DNA of 9,561 nt from NCBI GenBank assembly GCA_900547085.1, contig URFI01000079.1:1-9561 (forward strand), written 5' to 3'. Position 1 is the first letter of the stretch, and every line of letters starts with the position of its first letter. This DNA is from an uncultured Prevotella sp. Its GTDB lineage: Bacteria; Bacteroidota; Bacteroidia; Bacteroidales; Bacteroidaceae. A program made the position numbers and the translations under genes. The notes beneath the pieces are model-generated. The model did not search any database. It was not told the origin of the DNA and worked only from the letters and a program-made list of their open reading frames with translations. Shown piece after piece: positions 1 through 8,400 of this stretch.

Positions 1-2
1 AG

Positions 3-3000
3 CAACCCTATGGCGGATGCTGGCACCCAGAAGACATTAAGAATTGGTCGCCGGAAACCGACCCTAATGCCAAGTTCAATCGAAGCAGAGTGCCATTGGC
101 ACCCCGATTTAAAGAACCTACAACAATGAAGGCCAATCGTAATCAATATTACGAAGGACAAGTATGCAACGCCTCCATTCTCTTCCCAACCTGTAGTCTT
201 AGTCCCTCTCAGGGTGCCAACAATTTTGTGGGCTACCAACCTACCTACTGGCAGTACATGGACAAGTTGGTATATTGGGCAGGATCGGCATCCGAAGGTA
301 TTATCATCCCGCCTCCCGCTGGTTCAATAGATGCTGCACATGCTAGCGGTGTGAAGGTGTTGGGGCAAATATTCTTTCCACCAACTACCTATGGTGGTAA
401 GGCCGAATGGGTACACGAGATTCTGAAACAGGAGAACGGTAAGTTCATCTATGCCATCAAACTCTACGAGATAGCTAAGTATTTTGGTTTCGACGGTTGG
501 TTCATCAACCAGGAAACACCCGTGTACTTTCCAACAGATTGGGCTGGATTCATCAAAGAGTTCAACCGTATTGCCGACGAGGCTGGTGATACGCAGATGG
601 AAATTCAATGGTATAATGCCGCACACGAACCGAACGTAGGAATATTGGCCAGTCACAAAAACACATCGCAATTTTTGGAATATGGCTCAGTGGGCGACTA
701 CCGCAGTTATGCCGACCGAATAGGTTGCAAACCCGAAGACATCTTCGGAAAAATTTACAGTGGCATTCAGTGTGTTAACGCCGGTTTGTGTGGCTTTGGC
801 AGTGACTTGCGCACCGTTTTTGATGTCAACGGCCATTCGGGTTCGGTTGATCTATTCTGCCCTGAGGAGCGTATCTGGAAAGACAATGTCAAGGATTTGC
901 TGGATAAAGCCGACAACCAAGGGGAAAAGGCTTATAAGGCTATGCTACTCACCTTCATGAATGAGGAGGCCACGTGGGTAAACCGTCAGGGCGACCCTTC
1001 AAAGATGACTGACAACGGTGGATATGCCTCATGGCCAGGACTGTCAGGATGCGTTGTAGAGCGTTCTGCTATCCAGCAGATGCCTTTCATGTCGGATATG
1101 AGTGTGGGCATAGGCAAGTATCGCTTCGTCAAAGGAGAGAAGAAAGCCACGCAAGACTGGTATCACTCGGGCATGCAGAGCGTGTTGCCTACCTGGCGAT
1201 GGTGGATAGAAAACCGAGGCGACCTGAAGGTAAATATAAACTGGGGCGATGCTTACAACGTGAGCAACTCGTTCACAGTCAGTGGAAAACTGTCAGCAGG
1301 AGACCACCTCATGCGCCTTTACAAGACACAAATCGATGTGACAGCTGGAGGCAAGTTCAAATTGGTGTACAAGTGCTCTGACGATAATACACTTGAGGTA
1401 AAACTGGGCACCGAAAGCAAGATTGACGGAAAAATGGTCACCCTGACCAACCCGACAAAGAAAAATGAAAATGGATGGACAGTAGCCGAGTATGACCTCA
1501 CACCGGTGATGGGACAAACCATCTACATGATTGCTCTCAACTTGAAAGCTGCTTCTGAACAACCTAAGTATGTGCTTACATTGGGAGAAATGGCTATGCT
1601 ACCTGCCAATTATGCTCCTAAACAGTTGACCATAACGAATTTGGTGAACGAAACAAAATTTGAACAATTCAAAGGCGATCTTCGTTTGACATGGGACTGG
1701 GACAACAATGCAGACTTGGATCACTTCGATGTTTATCTCCAATCTGAGTCTGGTGAGAAGAAACTTGTTGGACAAACGCGCGGAGAAGGATTTTACATTC
1801 CAACATTTGACAGGAATGGAAAAGATAAAAAAGTGACAGTTTCGGTTGTTCCAATCATGAAAGACGGAACGGAGCAAACACCTTCCACATTGGATGTCGC
1901 TTACCCTGCAGCACAACTATCACAAGTTACCATCGTACCAAGTAAAAGTTATGTAAAAGTAGATGAAGAGGTAACGCTGAAAGCCAAAGGTACAGGCAAG
2001 CCTTCTGGCTGGCATTGGACACTGCCGGAAACAGTACAGTTGAAAGAGGGTAGCAAGCTTACAGACAACACGATTACCGTCATTGCCAAAGCTGTTGGCA
2101 AACAAAGTGTCAAAATAGAGGCCACCAACGAAGCTGGCACCTCTACCTCAGAGTTGTGCGTGTTCGACGTTTTGGAGCCGAACGACCTCAACACAGTGAA
2201 GAACGTAGCACTGAACAAAACAGTAGTATCTTACAGCAGTGCCACAGGTGATGCAGAATCGCCTAAAAACATCATTGATGGAGAAACCAACCCACGCAAC
2301 ATACACAATAAATGGTGCAGCATCAACAACACACAAGAATGTGTAATCGACTTACAAAGTGACTATCGAGTGTACGGTTTCAAGATATACGATTGCAAAT
2401 CAGGCCCTGAAAACAATCAAAACTTTGACAAATACCGCATCTACCTCAGTGAAGACGGTATCAACTGGAAGCTGCTAGTTGACGAACAAGGGCGTGAATA
2501 CGACAACATTAAGGAAGATTACATCATGCCTACCACCGCCAGATACGTGAAGCTCAATCCCTATTCTGATAACGGCATGACTATACGCATCTGGGAGTTT
2601 GAAGTCTATGGTGTGAGCAACTCTAACCTGAAGCTCACTGCAGAAGACACAATGACTATGAACGTGTCCACCAGCAGAAGCATCGTGGTAGACTATGACA
2701 TGAATGGCGACCAGCGAGAAGAGCCTTTCGAATGTGAGGTTGAAGCAACTGGTACCGACCTGACCGTGGGCGACATCGTTGAAAACCGCGATGCACACCA
2801 ATTCACCATACCCGTAACTGCCGGCAAGAACATGGGCGTAGCCACACTGAAGGTGATGGTACACAATGGCAAGTCGTACAAGGAAAAATCTATCAAGATA
2901 ACCATTGATGACCCATCGGCCAATAATGCCTTTGCTGGACTGAAGGCCAACTTACTGCAATATGCAAATGGTTATGTATATGGATCGCCCGTAAAGAAAT

Positions 3001-4196
3001 ATGTTACCACGGCACTTACAGATGGTAACACACAAAAGGAGGCTTGTGACATGGTAGAAGATCCATGCAGGAACGAACGCGATTTCTGGGCCGTGTTTAC
3101 TAACGACAAACCTTGGAGCATATCAAAAATAAGGATTCATATTCCTGACAACAACAAAGGTAAAGACGACAATGAACAAGATGGATTGGTCAACAAGACA
3201 ATTGAAATTAAAGTGAGCGACGATGGCAACAGAGGATGGACTACCATCCATACGTTTGAAAATATCGGAGAGACATCGGTACTAGAATGTATGCTTCCCG
3301 AATACGTATCAGCCAAACAAATAGCTATTGTCTGCACGCTCAATCCGCTGTTCTATCCTTCATTGGCCGAGGTGGAAATGTTCGAGCAAAACAAGTCGGC
3401 GGTAGCAACCTGCGTTCCGGTAGAAGTAAAAGAGGGTTGGAATCAAGATGTCATCGTGGAAGCTCTGCCAGCCGATAAACATGTCACGGCAGCAGTTGAT
3501 GCCAACGGATGGACATTCTATACCAAGAGTGTTGAGCGAGACGAGGGCGGACACCTGGTCGGTACCGACCGCATGATTACCACTAAGAGTGGTAATGTCT
3601 TCAAGTTGTCTCCATTTGACCAAAATAATGCACTGGTGATAGATAAGCCCTATTCGACTTATAAAGTGACATTCGCACAACCTGAAGAGGCAGAGCACAT
3701 CTATGTGCTATACACCAGCACGGGAGGTGGTAACAACGACATCATGATAACACCTATCTATGAAGACGACTCAAAAGGTCAGGCTTGGAACATGAATGCC
3801 GTAGACTGGTATGGATATGACAACGACCTTACAGCCGTAGCAGGATTAGGGCGCATCATGTCCATTTATCAAGATTTTGGTGAAGCAGAAGTAGATGAGT
3901 TCGACTTCAGGAACGATTTCCGCATCTTTGAATACGATTACGACGGCATCGAGAAGGGCAAGAAGGTGAAGGGCCTATCGTTCACTTCTTATTCTTATGG
4001 ACAAATGGCAACAATCTTAGCTGTTTCTAAATTTGGGTTACCAACGGTGACTGGTGTGCAGAATGTACAGACCACTAAGAACCGCCATATTATAGGCATT
4101 TACAACCTAAATGGCATGCGCCTAAATGCACCAGTCCGAGGACTGAATATTCTGAGGTTCTCTGATGGCACCACCAAGAAGGTAGTAATAAAATAG
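3..4196 (+). CDS. GH85 endo-beta-N-acetylglucosaminidase, multidomain, T9SS-like tail (5' partial)
   Basis: Predicted to hydrolyse the GlcNAc-beta-1,4-GlcNAc bond in the core of N-glycans, outside the cell or on its surface. The frame is open to the left edge, so the true start and signal peptide lie outside; 1397 residues are visible, counted from position 3. The first residues (QPYGGCWHPEDIKNW) and GWFINQE resemble GH85. The catalytic pair is Asn169 and Glu171 (bases 507-515); QWYNA follows with Tyr204, matching the conserved active-site Tyr of the family. Rough layout: GH85 barrel 1-400, beta-sandwich 409-533, FN3-like 541-636, Ig/PKD-like 640-725, F5/8-type C (discoidin) 734-868, Ig-like 874-970, second discoidin-like 981-1130, unrecognised module 1135-1343, then a tail from about 1351 (GIYNLNGMRLN...KKVVIK) resembling a T9SS type A sorting domain. 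The GH85 call is firm. The Ig/FN3 borders and the second discoidin are by eye. The discoidin modules probably bind glycans. Confidence 0.93.
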   Translation, partial: QPYGGCWHPEDIKNWSPETDPNAKFNRSRVPLAPRFKEPTTMKANRNQYYEGQVCNASILFPTCSLSPSQGANNFVGYQPTYWQYMDKLVYWAGSASEGIIIPPPAGSIDAAHASGVKVLGQIFFPPTTYGGKAEWVHEILKQENGKFIYAIKLYEIAKYFGFDGWFINQETPVYFPTDWAGFIKEFNRIADEAGDTQMEIQWYNAAHEPNVGILASHKNTSQFLEYGSVGDYRSYADRIGCKPEDIFGKIYSGIQCVNAGLCGFGSDLRTVFDVNGHSGSVDLFCPEERIWKDNVKDLLDKADNQGEKAYKAMLLTFMNEEATWVNRQGDPSKMTDNGGYASWPGLSGCVVERSAIQQMPFMSDMSVGIGKYRFVKGEKKATQDWYHSGMQSVLPTWRWWIENRGDLKVNINWGDAYNVSNSFTVSGKLSAGDHLMRLYKTQIDVTAGGKFKLVYKCSDDNTLEVKLGTESKIDGKMVTLTNPTKKNENGWTVAEYDLTPVMGQTIYMIALNLKAASEQPKYVLTLGEMAMLPANYAPKQLTITNLVNETKFEQFKGDLRLTWDWDNNADLDHFDVYLQSESGEKKLVGQTRGEGFYIPTFDRNGKDKKVTVSVVPIMKDGTEQTPSTLDVAYPAAQLSQVTIVPSKSYVKVDEEVTLKAKGTGKPSGWHWTLPETVQLKEGSKLTDNTITVIAKAVGKQSVKIEATNEAGTSTSELCVFDVLEPNDLNTVKNVALNKTVVSYSSATGDAESPKNIIDGETNPRNIHNKWCSINNTQECVIDLQSDYRVYGFKIYDCKSGPENNQNFDKYRIYLSEDGINWKLLVDEQGREYDNIKEDYIMPTTARYVKLNPYSDNGMTIRIWEFEVYGVSNSNLKLTAEDTMTMNVSTSRSIVVDYDMNGDQREEPFECEVEATGTDLTVGDIVENRDAHQFTIPVTAGKNMGVATLKVMVHNGKSYKEKSIKITIDDPSANNAFAGLKANLLQYANGYVYGSPVKKYVTTALTDGNTQKEACDMVEDPCRNERDFWAVFTNDKPWSISKIRIHIPDNNKGKDDNEQDGLVNKTIEIKVSDDGNRGWTTIHTFENIGETSVLECMLPEYVSAKQIAIVCTLNPLFYPSLAEVEMFEQNKSAVATCVPVEVKEGWNQDVIVEALPADKHVTAAVDANGWTFYTKSVERDEGGHLVGTDRMITTKSGNVFKLSPFDQNNALVIDKPYSTYKVTFAQPEEAEHIYVLYTSTGGGNNDIMITPIYEDDSKGQAWNMNAVDWYGYDNDLTAVAGLGRIMSIYQDFGEAEVDEFDFRNDFRIFEYDYDGIEKGKKVKGLSFTSYSYGQMATILAVSKFGLPTVTGVQNVQTTKNRHIIGIYNLNGMRLNAPVRGLNILRFSDGTTKKVVIK

Positions 4197-4243
4197 AAAC
4201 TAAAGATTAGAGCGGCACACATAATGCGGTGCTTCGCCATTGG

Positions 4244-4285
4244 GCGCACTTCCCTGTCAAACAGGTGGAGTGCGCTCTTGTTGTG
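4244..4285 (+). terminator. Probable intrinsic terminator of the GH85 gene
   Basis: GCGCACT (4244-4250) pairs with AGTGCGC (4269-4275). An inner CTGT/ACAG stem lies around a short CAA loop, with a one-base bulge between the two stems. A moderately T-rich tail, TCTTGTTGTG, follows. It lies 48 bases after the GH85 stop codon. The T tract is interrupted, so efficiency is uncertain. Confidence 0.6.
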
Positions 4286-4486
4286 TATAAATCAAATTCT
4301 GTTTGGACACAACTATGCAATTTCATGGAGAATGATTCAAAAAATATATGGAACAAGGAGACGAAATCAATGATTTTTCACCCAATCCCCAATCCTCTGT
4401 CCTATGGCAAATAATGTCATTGAACAAGAGACCTTTTAAAGCGCCCCACTGATATTTTTCCCAACCAAAATTAAACTTTATTGCTT

Positions 4487-4517
4487 TTTGAACATCACAT
4501 ATAATAAGGTATCTCGG
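4487..4517 (+). promoter_or_regulatory. Weak Bacteroidetes-type -33/-7 promoter candidate
   Basis: TTTG at 4487-4490 is followed after 19 bases by TATCTCGG at 4510-4517. The Bacteroidetes sigma-ABfr consensus is TTTG, 19-20 bases, then TAnnTTTG. The first element and the spacing fit. The second element matches only TA and the last G plus one T, so this is a weak call made from position just upstream of the beta-barrel gene. Confidence 0.25.
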
Positions 4518-4567
4518 CCCTGGAAACCACAACATGGCCGATGAGAAAAGTAAACGAAACTAAACAC

Positions 4568-7507
4568 ATGAAGCGAATACTCCTCACCTTGCTGGCATTG
4601 ATGATGATGTCAATGGCCGCATGGACACAAGAACGACAGATTACAGGAACACTGGTAGATAAAGAAACCAACGAGCCGATGACGCATGCCACGGTACAGT
4701 TGTTGAAAACCGACAGCTCGTTTGTCACCGGAGCCGTATCTGACAAGCATGGTGCCTACACGTTGAAGGCTCCCGCCAACGGCAGGTATCTGCTCAAACT
4801 GTCGAGCATTGGCTACATCACCTGCATCCAGAACATCCACATCACGAAGAACGAGTCTGTGTCGATGGGACAAACGGCCATGCGCCCCGACGCCGTGATG
4901 CTGAAAGAGGCGCAGGTCACGGGACAAGCCATGAAGGTGGTGGTGAAGAAAGATACTTTTATCTACAACGCCTCGGCTTACCGCACGCCGGAAGGGTCGG
5001 TGGCCGAAGAACTGGTGAGGCGCATTCCAGGCGCACAGGTAGACGACGATGGGAAGATTACCATCAATGGCAAGGAAGTGAAGAAGATTAAGGTGGACGG
5101 TAAAGAGTTCATGGTTGGCGACACCAAGACAGCCATGAAGAACCTGCCCACCAATGCGATAGAAAAGATAAGGGCGTATGATGAAAAGAGCGATCTGACG
5201 CGCGTGACGGGCATTGATGACGGCAACGAGGAGACGGTGCTTGACTTTGGTTTGAAACGCGGCATGAACAAAGGGATGATTAGCAACGTCGACCTGGCCG
5301 TGGGAACCAAAGACCGCTATGCCGAGCGCCTCATGGCAGCTTATTTTAAAGACGGTCTGCGTATCATGACCTTCGGCAATGCGAACAATACCAACGACAT
5401 GGGATTTGGGCACAGGGGTGGCTTTAGAAGAGGAAGAAACGGACTGAACGCCAACAAAATGGTGGGTCTGAACATGAACTACGAAAAGAAAGACACGCTG
5501 AAAATAGACGGGAGCGTGCGCTGGAACCACTCGGACAGTGACATCGGCACGAAGAACTCGTCAGAGAATTTCGTCAGTCGTGTGGGCTCGTTCTCCAACA
5601 GCGTCAACCAGCAATATGGACGAAACAACAGCTGGAATGCTAACATGCGAGTGGAATGGACACCCGACACGCTGACCAACATCATGTTTCGCCCCAGGTT
5701 GAGTTATTCTACCAACGACGGGCGCAGCTGGAACCAGTCGGCATCGTTTAACGAAGACCCGTTTCTACATGTCAGCGACCCATTGGCAGCCGAATCGTTG
5801 GCCCAGATGGCGGCCGACAGTGTGGTGGTGAACAGGCGCGACTACAATGGCATCAGTTACGGTGAGAACAAACGCTTCGGCGGAATGTTGCAACTGAACA
5901 GACGACTGGGAAACAAAGGTCGCAACGTTACCTTGAGGGCCGACGCCCACTATAACGAGAGCGAAAACAACAACCTCACGATGAGCAACGTACATTTATA
6001 TAAGGTGAAAAATGCATTGGGCAACGACTCAACCTACCAAACCAACCGCTACAATCTCACACCGTCTAAGAACTGGAACTACAGTGTGCAGGCTACTTAT
6101 AGCGAACCCCTGTGGAAGGCCACGTTTTTGCAACTGAGTTACAAGTTCAACTACAGCTACAGCAAGAGCGACCGCTCTACTTACGACTTCAGCAACCTGG
6201 GCGAGGACTTCTTCGCCGGCCTTAGTCCTGTGTACCGCAACTGGAACAGTTATCTGAGTAGATTGGAACATCCCTACGAAACGTATCTGGATGAAGAGCT
6301 GAGTAGGTTCTCGCAATACCAAAATTATACGCACGAGGTGAACCTGGGGTTCCGCATGATTCGTACCAAGTACGACTTCAACGTGGGACTGATGGTACAG
6401 CCGCAGAAGTCGAAATTCATCCAACGTTATCAAGGAGTGGATGCCGACACAACCCGCACCGTGACCAACATGACGCCCACCCTGGACTTTCGTTACCGCT
6501 TCTCGGACGTGAGCAACCTGCGCATCAACTACCGAGGCTACACCACGCAACCGGGCATATCAGAACTGTTGGACATTTATGACGACAGCGACCCACTGAA
6601 CATCTCAAGGGGAAACCCAGGACTGAAGCCATCGTTCACCAACAGCTTCCGCCTGTTTTACAACAATTACATCAAAAGCCATCAGCAAGGCATCATGGGC
6701 TTTCTGCACTATGGCAACACGCGCAACAGCATCAGCCAAAAGGTGACCTACGATGAGAAAACGGGTGGAAGAACAACGCGGCCAGAAAACATCAACGGCA
6801 ACTGGAATGCCAATGGCGGACTGATGTACAACTGCTCGATTGACACCGCGGGAGTGTGGAACATCAACACGTGGACCTCTCTGGGATACAACAACCGTGT
6901 GGGGTACATCAGTCTCAACCGCAACGCCGACTCGCAGAAGAACACCACACGGTCGCTATCGGTTAACGAGCGTCTGGGGATGAGTTTCCGCAACGAATGG
7001 CTGGAAGTGGAGCTGAATGGATCGGTGAACTATGACCACACGCGCAACCAACTGCAAAAACAAAGCAATCTGGACACATGGCGCTTTTCATACGGTATCA
7101 ACGTGAACTTGACGGCTCCGTGGGGAACAAGCCTGTCGACCGACTTGCATGAGAACAGTCGACGTGGTTACAACGACCAGGCTATGAACACCAACGAACT
7201 GGTGTGGAACGTGCAGTTGTCGCAGAGTCTGCTGAAACAGCGTAACCTTACGCTGTCATTGCAGTTCTACGATATCCTGAACAATCAGAGCAACTTCAGC
7301 AGATCCATTGATGCCATGCAACGCAGCGACACCGAATACAACAGCATCAACAGCTATGCCATGCTGCACGTGATTTATCGATTGAACATCTTTGGCGGCC
7401 ACCAGGCACGTCAAGGCATACGCGAAAGAGGTGGTTTCTTTGGTAGTTCGCACCGGGGCTACGGCGGTAGGGGCAACCGAGGGGGTCATGGCGGCAGACA
7501 CTGGTAG
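4568..7507 (+). CDS. Outer-membrane beta-barrel protein, TonB-receptor-like, with carboxypeptidase-regulatory N-domain
   Basis: An outer-membrane protein of the Bacteroidetes OMP_b-brl_3/TonB-dependent-receptor-like group; the substrate cannot be told. I chose the ATG at 4568 because it opens a compact signal peptide (MKRILLTLLALMMMSMAAW). An in-frame ATG at 4541 would add nine polar residues. Counting from 4541 (988 residues): CarboxypepD_reg-like beta-sandwich about 33-115 (ITGTLVDKETNEPMTHATV), plug-like domain about 147-242 (TPEGSVAEELVRRIPGAQV, then KKIKVDGKEF), then a long run of alternating aromatic/polar strands to about 951, where HVIYRLNIF looks like the last strand and beta-signal. 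A 37-residue Gly/Arg/His-rich tail follows and ends in Trp. A second RG-rich patch lies near residues 287-300. I see no obvious TonB box, so TonB coupling is unproven. It is not a SusC: the length and plug motifs fit the shorter family, and no SusD gene is adjacent in this window. Confidence 0.88.
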   Translation: MKRILLTLLALMMMSMAAWTQERQITGTLVDKETNEPMTHATVQLLKTDSSFVTGAVSDKHGAYTLKAPANGRYLLKLSSIGYITCIQNIHITKNESVSMGQTAMRPDAVMLKEAQVTGQAMKVVVKKDTFIYNASAYRTPEGSVAEELVRRIPGAQVDDDGKITINGKEVKKIKVDGKEFMVGDTKTAMKNLPTNAIEKIRAYDEKSDLTRVTGIDDGNEETVLDFGLKRGMNKGMISNVDLAVGTKDRYAERLMAAYFKDGLRIMTFGNANNTNDMGFGHRGGFRRGRNGLNANKMVGLNMNYEKKDTLKIDGSVRWNHSDSDIGTKNSSENFVSRVGSFSNSVNQQYGRNNSWNANMRVEWTPDTLTNIMFRPRLSYSTNDGRSWNQSASFNEDPFLHVSDPLAAESLAQMAADSVVVNRRDYNGISYGENKRFGGMLQLNRRLGNKGRNVTLRADAHYNESENNNLTMSNVHLYKVKNALGNDSTYQTNRYNLTPSKNWNYSVQATYSEPLWKATFLQLSYKFNYSYSKSDRSTYDFSNLGEDFFAGLSPVYRNWNSYLSRLEHPYETYLDEELSRFSQYQNYTHEVNLGFRMIRTKYDFNVGLMVQPQKSKFIQRYQGVDADTTRTVTNMTPTLDFRYRFSDVSNLRINYRGYTTQPGISELLDIYDDSDPLNISRGNPGLKPSFTNSFRLFYNNYIKSHQQGIMGFLHYGNTRNSISQKVTYDEKTGGRTTRPENINGNWNANGGLMYNCSIDTAGVWNINTWTSLGYNNRVGYISLNRNADSQKNTTRSLSVNERLGMSFRNEWLEVELNGSVNYDHTRNQLQKQSNLDTWRFSYGINVNLTAPWGTSLSTDLHENSRRGYNDQAMNTNELVWNVQLSQSLLKQRNLTLSLQFYDILNNQSNFSRSIDAMQRSDTEYNSINSYAMLHVIYRLNIFGGHQARQGIRERGGFFGSSHRGYGGRGNRGGHGGRHW

Positions 7508-7511
7508 AGAG

Positions 7512-7767
7512 TTCTTGGGAGGTAACGGGAGTTAATGGGGAGTAAATAGAAGTTAACGGACAATAGCGTTGCTAAACAAGATCATGGGAGGTAACGGGAG
7601 TTAACGGGGAGTAAATAGAAGTTAACGGACAATAGCGTTGCCAAACAAGTGATTTATTTGCAACGCTAATGTCCGTTAACTCCCGCTAACTCCAAGTTAC
7701 TCCTGTTAACTCCCCCAAGTTCAAGTTACTCCTGTTAACTCCCACTAATTCTATTCTCTCCCAAGAA
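7512..7767. repeat. 256-bp palindromic element with terminal inverted repeats and internal direct repeats
   Basis: The ends are perfect 10-bp inverted repeats, TTCTTGGGAG at 7512-7521 and CTCCCAAGAA at 7758-7767. Inside are two direct copies of a 64-bp unit (7517-7580 and 7586-7649; 62 of 64 bases identical, period 69). The core GTTAACGGACAATAGCGTTG at 7552-7571 and 7621-7640 recurs inverted at 7661-7680 with one mismatch, giving a 20-bp stem around a 20-base loop. GTTAAC occurs six times. The right arm carries AAGTTACTCCTGTTAACTCC twice, about 29 bases apart. The element fills the gap between two convergent genes and runs into the end of purN. It resembles a non-coding intergenic repeat or MITE-like element; no coding content is seen. 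It could also act as a transcription barrier, although no U-tract follows the stem. Confidence 0.85.
7517..7649 (+). repeat. Tandem direct repeat, two 64-bp copies
   Basis: Copy one spans 7517-7580 and copy two 7586-7649, separated by ATCAT-type spacer bases. Both begin GGGAGGTAACGGGAGTTAA and end AAACAAG. The two differences are T/C in GTTAA(T/C)GGGG and T/C in GC(T/C)AAAC. The near identity suggests a recent duplication within the larger element. Confidence 0.9.
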
Positions 7768-8370
7768 TTCCCGTACGACCTGCTCAACCACTTGCGGAAA
7801 ATGCTTCATCTCCAGTTGGTGCTCTTTCTCCGCAATATCGTCGACACTGTCGGATGGGAGAAGTGGCGTGCGGAACTGAGCGATAATCTCTCCGCCATCG
7901 CATACCGAACTAACCCAATGAACGGTGAAGCCAGTCTCGGTTTCGCCAGCAGCCTTCACCGCTTCGTGCACATGGTGTCCGTACATGCCCTTGCCGCCAA
8001 ACTTGGGCAGCAAAGCGGGATGCAGGTTAATCATGCGCCGGTGGTAAGCCAGAATGAGATAGTCGGGAATCATCAGTAAGAACCCAGCCAACACAATGAA
8101 ATCGATGTGATGCTCATCGAGTATCTTCAGCACCTCATCGGCCTTGCCAAACTCGGCCTTGGGTACGACAACGGTAGGAACGTTCAGTCTTTCGGCTCGC
8201 ACCAAGGCGTAGGCATCTGACTTATTGCTCAACACCAGCGCGACATGTACCAGCGGTGAATCTTGAAAATAGCGAATGATGTTCTCGCAGTTGGTTCCGC
8301 TGCCCGAAACAAAGATGGCAACGTTACAGGATTGCCGTTTAGATGTTGTTGTGGTGGTTTGTTCTGTCAT
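7735..8370 (-). CDS. purN: Phosphoribosylglycinamide formyltransferase
   Basis: GAR transformylase catalyses the third step of de novo purine synthesis, moving a formyl group from 10-formyltetrahydrofolate to glycinamide ribonucleotide in the cytoplasm. The protein is 211 residues, the usual length. VSGSGTN at 21-27 is the phosphate-binding loop near the start of the fold. INLHPALLP carries Asn115 and His117, and VCDGGEIIAQ carries Asp158; these match the catalytic Asn/His/Asp triad of the family. The ATG at 8370 is preceded by an A-rich stretch and gives a Thr-rich leader (MTEQTTTTTS) before the Rossmann core. It lies 30 bases after the S4-protein stop, so the two are probably co-transcribed. 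The last ten residues (FLGENRISGS) and the stop are encoded inside the 256-bp repeat element, so the native tail may have been replaced. Identification is firm. Confidence 0.95.
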   Translation of the reverse strand: MTEQTTTTTSKRQSCNVAIFVSGSGTNCENIIRYFQDSPLVHVALVLSNKSDAYALVRAERLNVPTVVVPKAEFGKADEVLKILDEHHIDFIVLAGFLLMIPDYLILAYHRRMINLHPALLPKFGGKGMYGHHVHEAVKAAGETETGFTVHWVSSVCDGGEIIAQFRTPLLPSDSVDDIAEKEHQLEMKHFPQVVEQVVREFLGENRISGS

Positions 8371-8400
8371 GCTGTTATCGTTTTTGGCACTTGCGCCTCA

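Larger units (their letters stand above)
4197..4540. other. Intergenic region between GH85 gene and beta-barrel gene
   Basis: This 344-base gap holds the GH85 terminator at its left end and a weak promoter candidate near 4487-4517. The middle part (about 4290-4480) is AT-rich. It contains a short open frame from 4229 that has no recognisable protein features and that I do not regard as a gene. I see no tRNA, riboswitch or repeat here. Confidence 0.6.

Noticed and set aside
90..92. GTG as start of the GH85 gene
   Set aside because: Recognisable GH85 sequence (QPYGGCWHPEDI) is encoded in frame upstream to the window edge, so this codon is internal.
4610..5530. 306-residue minus-strand open frame inside the beta-barrel gene
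   Set aside because: It is wholly antisense to a gene with clear family motifs and has no recognisable domain; it is a shadow of codon bias.
4568..7507. SusC-type glycan importer paired with the GH85 enzyme
   Set aside because: The plug and barrel motifs fit the shorter outer-membrane beta-barrel family, no SusD gene follows, and the terminator and separate promoter candidate argue against one operon.
7517..7649. Possible CRISPR array
   Set aside because: There are only two 64-bp copies with a 5-base spacer, a palindromic surrounding and no cas genes.
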